Part shown: piece by piece, positions 60,921 to 64,000 of the stretch
Position numbering within the stretch: the first letter of the stretch is position 1
Layout: the number at the start of each line of letters is the position of its first letter
Origin: Aldehydirespirator sp965116665
Lineage (GTDB): Bacteria > Actinomycetota > Acidimicrobiia > Acidimicrobiales > Aldehydirespiratoraceae
Assembly: GCA_965116665.1 (NCBI GenBank)
Contig: OZ220709.1
Span: forward strand, 2,480,001 to 2,544,000
Reading direction: 5' to 3'
DNA length: 64,000 bases
Notes under the pieces: generated by a model
What the model saw: the letters and a program-made list of their open reading frames with translations, nothing else
What the model was told of the DNA's origin: nothing
Databases searched by the model: none
Made by a program: the position numbers and the translations under genes

Positions 60921-60973
60921 GGCGAGCGAGGCCGTGGCCCGAGCGGCCCGTGAGCGCAGCGAACAAGAGCGGG
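60921..60973. repeat. REP-like dispersed repeat, copy C
   Basis: Reverse-strand copy of the TGTTCGCTNCGCTCACGGG core with an adjacent GGCCG...CGGCC inverted pair, in the 239-base region between the second selenoprotein-like gene and pstS. Confidence 0.7.
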
Positions 60974-60984
60974 AAGCCTAGACA

Positions 60985-61027
60985 ATTCACCTTCCGTTCA
61001 CCGGTGTTCACTTGAGGTTCACGGCTT
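60985..61027 (+). promoter_or_regulatory. PHO box upstream of pstS
   Basis: Four direct repeats, ATTCACC (60985), GTTCACC (60996), GTTCACT (61006) and GTTCACG (61017), are spaced 10-11 bases apart. This matches the 11-base GTTCACC direct-repeat units bound by PhoP in streptomycetes. It lies about 90 bases before the pstS start, so phosphate-starvation control is expected. Confidence 0.85.
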
Positions 61028-61116
61028 CCGAAGCCTTGTGAAACCTTGCCCCTTCTAGGTTGCTGCTCGACCCGCGGGGCGCGGGCTTGCCAGCCATTTC
61101 GTGGAGGGTCCAAGAG

Positions 61117-62097
61117 GTGCGTCGGTCACGACAACGGCTCCTGTCTATTCCGGTGATGCTGAGCCTGTCGCTGGTGGCTGCCGCGTGCGGCGGCGACGAG
61201 AACGAAGAAGAGACGGCCGCGGTCTCGGGCGAGGTGAACATCTCGGGTTCGTCGACGGTTGAGCCGATCTCGATCCGGGTGGCTGAGCTGTTCGAGGACG
61301 TGAACCCGGATGTGTCGGTGACTGTGGACGGGCCCGGCACCGGCGACGGCTTCAAGCTGTTCTGCGAAGGCGCGACCGACATCTCCGACGCCTCACGCCA
61401 GATCAAGGACGCCGAGAAGGAGGACTGCTTCGAGGCCGGCATCACCAACATCGTCGAACTCAAAGTGGCCGTGGACGGCATCGCGGTGATGACCAACGCC
61501 GGCAATGACGCCGTCGAGTGCCTGAGCTTCCACCAGCTCTTCGACCTCATCGGCCCCAACGGCGAGGGCACCAGCACCTGGGCCGAGGCCGCCGCGGGCC
61601 TGCCCGCCGCGCCGCTGGACATCTTCGGGCCCGGCGAGGAGTCAGGCACCTTCGACTCCTTCATCGAGATCGTCATCGAGCACCTCGCCGGGGAAGCCGG
61701 CACCGACGCCACCACCCGCACCGACTACAGCCCCTCCGGCGACGACAACGTCATCCTGCAGGGCATCCAGTCCAGCGACACCAGCCTGGGCTGGGTCGGC
61801 TTCGCCTTCGCCGTCAACGCCTCGGGCGTGAAGCTGCTCGAGGTCGACGGCGGCGACGGATGCGTGCATCCGACCGAGGACACCATCGCCTCCAACCAGT
61901 ACCCGATCAGCCGGGACCTGTGGATCTACGTCGACGCGGACAAGGCCGCAGCCAACCCCGCCATCGCCGCCTACCTCGACTTCTACGTCTCCGACGCTCT
62001 CACCCAGGCCGTCAGCGAGGTCGGCTACGTGCCCCTCACCGAGGCAGCCCACACCGAGACCGCCGACCGCTGGCACAACCGCACCCTCATCACCTAG
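61117..62097 (+). CDS. pstS: Phosphate-binding lipoprotein
   Basis: A 326-residue substrate-binding protein of the high-affinity phosphate ABC importer. It has a lipoprotein signal (SLSLVAAACGGDE), then VNISGSSTVEPISI (phosphate-binding Ser/Thr loop), DGPGTGDGFKLFCEGATDIS, and PGEESGTFDSFIEIV, which carries the second phosphate-contact loop. GTG 61117 has GGAGGG 8 bases upstream. It is first in the pstS-pstC-pstA order and sits behind a PHO box. Confidence 0.95.
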   Translation: MRRSRQRLLSIPVMLSLSLVAAACGGDENEEETAAVSGEVNISGSSTVEPISIRVAELFEDVNPDVSVTVDGPGTGDGFKLFCEGATDISDASRQIKDAEKEDCFEAGITNIVELKVAVDGIAVMTNAGNDAVECLSFHQLFDLIGPNGEGTSTWAEAAAGLPAAPLDIFGPGEESGTFDSFIEIVIEHLAGEAGTDATTRTDYSPSGDDNVILQGIQSSDTSLGWVGFAFAVNASGVKLLEVDGGDGCVHPTEDTIASNQYPISRDLWIYVDADKAAANPAIAAYLDFYVSDALTQAVSEVGYVPLTEAAHTETADRWHNRTLIT

Positions 62098-62146
62098 AGC
62101 ACCGGCCAGCCAGGCCCGGACCTGACCAGGAAGCCCCTTCGGCCGA

Positions 62147-63298
62147 ATGACCGACACGAGCGTCGCACACCCAGAACTCCTCACCGTTGATCAGCTTCAG
62201 ATCGCGCCTTCCCGCAGGCACCGCGAAGTGATAATCCGCTACAGCCTCCTGGTGACGGCCCTCGTGTCGGTCCTGGTCAGCACGCTGATCGTGTGGAGCC
62301 TCCTGCGTGAGGCATGGACCTTCATCACCGGTGTGGTCTGGGCCGACACCTGGGGACAGCAGGGCTGGTTCCCCCGGCGGGGCCTCTATGACATTCCCAC
62401 GATCGTCGTTCCCTCGCTGATCGTCACCGGAATCGCCATGGTGGTGGCCGGCCCGCTCGGGCTGGGGGCCGCGGTGTACCTGTCGGAGTACGCCAACCGG
62501 AAGACCCGGGCCTGGCTGAAGCCCGCGCTGGAGATCCTGGCCGGCATCCCCTCGGTCGTCCTGGGGTTCTTCGCGCTCACCTGGATCGCGCCCAACATCG
62601 TGGGACGCATCGGCAAGACCACGTTCCTGGTGTTGGGTGCGGTCATACTGCTCGGATACGCGGTGATCTCCGCGGGAATCGCACGATCCAAGATCAAGCA
62701 GTACCGGGAGGGCGCCGCCGACCCCTCGGCCCGCATCTCGGCGGTGCTGTCAATAGCCGTGCTGGTGGTCGTCTTCGCCCTGGCGGCGGCCTGGACCCTC
62801 AACGTGTGGCTGAACTTCGCGCCCAACAACGCCGGGTCGCTGGCCGCAGCCGGCATCGGCGTGGGAATCCTGACGATCCCGCTGGTGGCCTCGATCTCCG
62901 AGGACGCCATGGCAGCCGTGCCCGATTCGCTGCGAGAGGCCTCGGCCGGGCTCGGGGCCCGCAAGATGGCCACCGCCGCCACGGTTGTGCTGCCTGCGGC
63001 CATCTCCGGCATCGTGGCCGCCTTCATCGTGGCCATATCCAGGGCCATCGGCGAGACCATGGTGGTCTTCATGGCCGCCGGCGCCGCCGACGCGGCCCGG
63101 TGGACCTACACCCCCTTCGAAGGAGGCCTGACCATGACCGCGGCCATGGCCTCACTGGCCTCGGGCACCGACAGCGTCGTGGGCGAGGGCCTGACGTTCC
63201 AGAGCCTCTACTTCGTCGGTCTGCTGCTGTTCCTGATCACGTTGAGCCTCAACATCGTCGCGTCGCGTTTCGTGTCGAAGGTCCGGGAGGCCTACTAG
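62147..63298 (+). CDS. pstC: Phosphate ABC transporter permease
   Basis: A 383-residue permease with about six membrane segments plus a longer N-terminal cytoplasmic part. GPLGLGAAVYLSEYANRKTR follows the first periplasmic loop region. The EAA-type loop is VPDSLREASAGLGARKMATA, and AISRAIGETMVVFMAAGAAD is typical of PstC. It lies 49 bases after pstS. The start is ATG 62147. Confidence 0.94.
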   Translation: MTDTSVAHPELLTVDQLQIAPSRRHREVIIRYSLLVTALVSVLVSTLIVWSLLREAWTFITGVVWADTWGQQGWFPRRGLYDIPTIVVPSLIVTGIAMVVAGPLGLGAAVYLSEYANRKTRAWLKPALEILAGIPSVVLGFFALTWIAPNIVGRIGKTTFLVLGAVILLGYAVISAGIARSKIKQYREGAADPSARISAVLSIAVLVVVFALAAAWTLNVWLNFAPNNAGSLAAAGIGVGILTIPLVASISEDAMAAVPDSLREASAGLGARKMATAATVVLPAAISGIVAAFIVAISRAIGETMVVFMAAGAADAARWTYTPFEGGLTMTAAMASLASGTDSVVGEGLTFQSLYFVGLLLFLITLSLNIVASRFVSKVREAY

Positions 63299-63311
63299 TG
63301 GGACCGGGCCG

Positions 63312-63350
63312 ATGATCAGCGAGGCACTGGTCTGCGAGGGCGCAAGATGA
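63312..63350 (+). other. Mini-ORF ending on the pstA start
   Basis: ATG 63312 opens a 12-codon frame (MISEALVCEGAR) whose TGA at 63348-63350 overlaps the pstA ATG (ATGA). The first nine bases, ATGATCAGC, repeat the pstA start ATGATCAGT, so pstA also begins MIS. Confidence 0.6.
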
Positions 63351-64000
63351 TCAGTCGCCTCTCGGATGACCGGTCCCGGGCCGCCATCGCCGCCTCGATC
63401 GAGCGGCGCCGGGTAGACACCCGGGGCCTGCTGTTCAAGACGCTGCTCCAGTCATGCCTGCTGATCACGCTGGCCCTGCTCGCCGTGCTGCTGATGACCG
63501 TCGCGTTGGACAGCACCGACCAGCTCGGCACCCGGCTGTGGGACTTCCTCCAGGGCACGCTGCGGTCCCGGTCCACCGACGAGCGGCTCGGCATCCACCA
63601 GGGCATGTACGGCTCGCTGTGGATCGCCATCATCGTGGCCGTGCTGGCCTTCCCCATCGGGATAGGCGCCGCGGTCTACCTCGAGGAGTATGCGCCCAGA
63701 AACCGCTTCACCTCGTTCATCGAGGTCAACATCCGCAACCTGGCCGGTGTCCCGTCGGTGGTGTACGGCCTGCTCGGTCTGGCTCTGCTGCTGAACGGCC
63801 AGATCTTCGGCCTCGACCGCCTCACCGGCGGGAGCTCGGCCCTGTCGGGCGGGATCACCCTGGCCATCCTCGTGCTGCCGATAGTGGTGATCACCTCCGG
63901 CGAGGCCTTCCGGGCGGTGCCCACCGAGCTGCGGGAGGGCGCCTACGGCGTCGGGGCCACCAAGTGGGAGATGATCCGGACCCAGGTGCTGCCCTACGCG
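63347..64000 (+). CDS. pstA: Phosphate ABC transporter permease, 3' end outside the window
   Basis: The frame is open from ATG 63347 to the end of the window (218 codons, no stop). It encodes a basic N-terminus, a first membrane segment, then FPIGIGAAVYLEEYAPRNRF, NLAGVPSVVYGLLGLALLLN and EAFRAVPTELREGAYGVGAT, the EAA loop expected of PstA. It is truncated by the window, not by mutation. An overlapping mini-ORF precedes it. Confidence 0.93.
   Translation, partial: MISRLSDDRSRAAIAASIERRRVDTRGLLFKTLLQSCLLITLALLAVLLMTVALDSTDQLGTRLWDFLQGTLRSRSTDERLGIHQGMYGSLWIAIIVAVLAFPIGIGAAVYLEEYAPRNRFTSFIEVNIRNLAGVPSVVYGLLGLALLLNGQIFGLDRLTGGSSALSGGITLAILVLPIVVITSGEAFRAVPTELREGAYGVGATKWEMIRTQVLPYA

Noticed and set aside
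1..64000. tRNA, rRNA, CRISPR arrays, IS elements, prophage or tRNA-Sec
   Set aside because: No cloverleaf, rRNA segment, regular spacer array, transposase or phage gene was recognised by eye on either strand.

Overview
The window is high-GC DNA from an actinobacterium. The mix points to class Acidimicrobiia or a close relative: GTG starts are frequent, S-layer-homology-like repeats carry the Cys-containing GGCRTEP..YCPE pattern, and there are Ku/LigD-type end joining, a homodimeric AceE and a LipB-LipA fusion. The taxonomic call is an inference. There is no rRNA, tRNA, CRISPR array, IS element or phage gene, and no gene-free stretch longer than about 250 bases.

Layout. 0.1-3.2 kb: a membrane protein and two divergent toxin-antitoxin modules (Phd/VapC and ribbon-helix-helix/MazF) around a palindromic operator. 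3.3-12.7 kb, minus strand: sugar-nucleotide genes (galE, an NDP-sugar pyrophosphorylase, ugd), three GT4 glycosyltransferases and an LCP-family cell-wall ligase. 12.8-15.4 kb: birA divergent from a biotinylated acyl-CoA carboxylase alpha subunit. 15.4-39.7 kb: the rest of a very large surface-polysaccharide locus, with GT-C and GT2/GT4 transferases, two Wzm/Wzt ABC exporters, two paralogous O-antigen-ligase-like proteins, a Wzx-like flippase, a WbaP-type initiating transferase, and two secreted proteins carrying SLH-like repeats (GH16 and SpoIID). 39.8-55.8 kb: housekeeping genes, namely MoeZ-like, Sir2, an APH-fold kinase, PepA, LigD polymerase and Ku, an M24 peptidase, LipB-LipA fusion, E2, Lpd, a LapA-like protein, an epimerase and RNase HI. 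55.8-59.2 kb: aceE and a HhH-GPD repair protein. 59.2-60.9 kb: two tandem genes that I read as selenoproteins. 61.1-64 kb: pstS-pstC-pstA, cut by the window end, behind a PHO box.

Most important observation. At 59,162-60,877 two adjacent lipoprotein genes each carry an in-frame TGA exactly where the first Cys of a thioredoxin-type CxxC should be (WFWAPH-TGA-P-V/I-C). Each TGA is followed by a hairpin at SECIS-like spacing, and reading resumes in frame to complete a DsbE/MPT53-like fold. They look like a tandem pair of extracytoplasmic UxxC selenoproteins; the second sits on a long Ala/Glu helix and Thr/Pro stalk.

Second observation. At several gene starts (mazF, galE, a GT4 gene, two GT-C genes, pstA) the start region is repeated, or nearly so. 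The upstream copy makes a 3-12 codon mini-ORF whose stop overlaps or abuts the real start (ATGA, GTGA, TGATG, TGAATG). This may be a recurrent, mutation-generated form of translational coupling.

All calls come from reading the sequence and from family knowledge; no database search was run.
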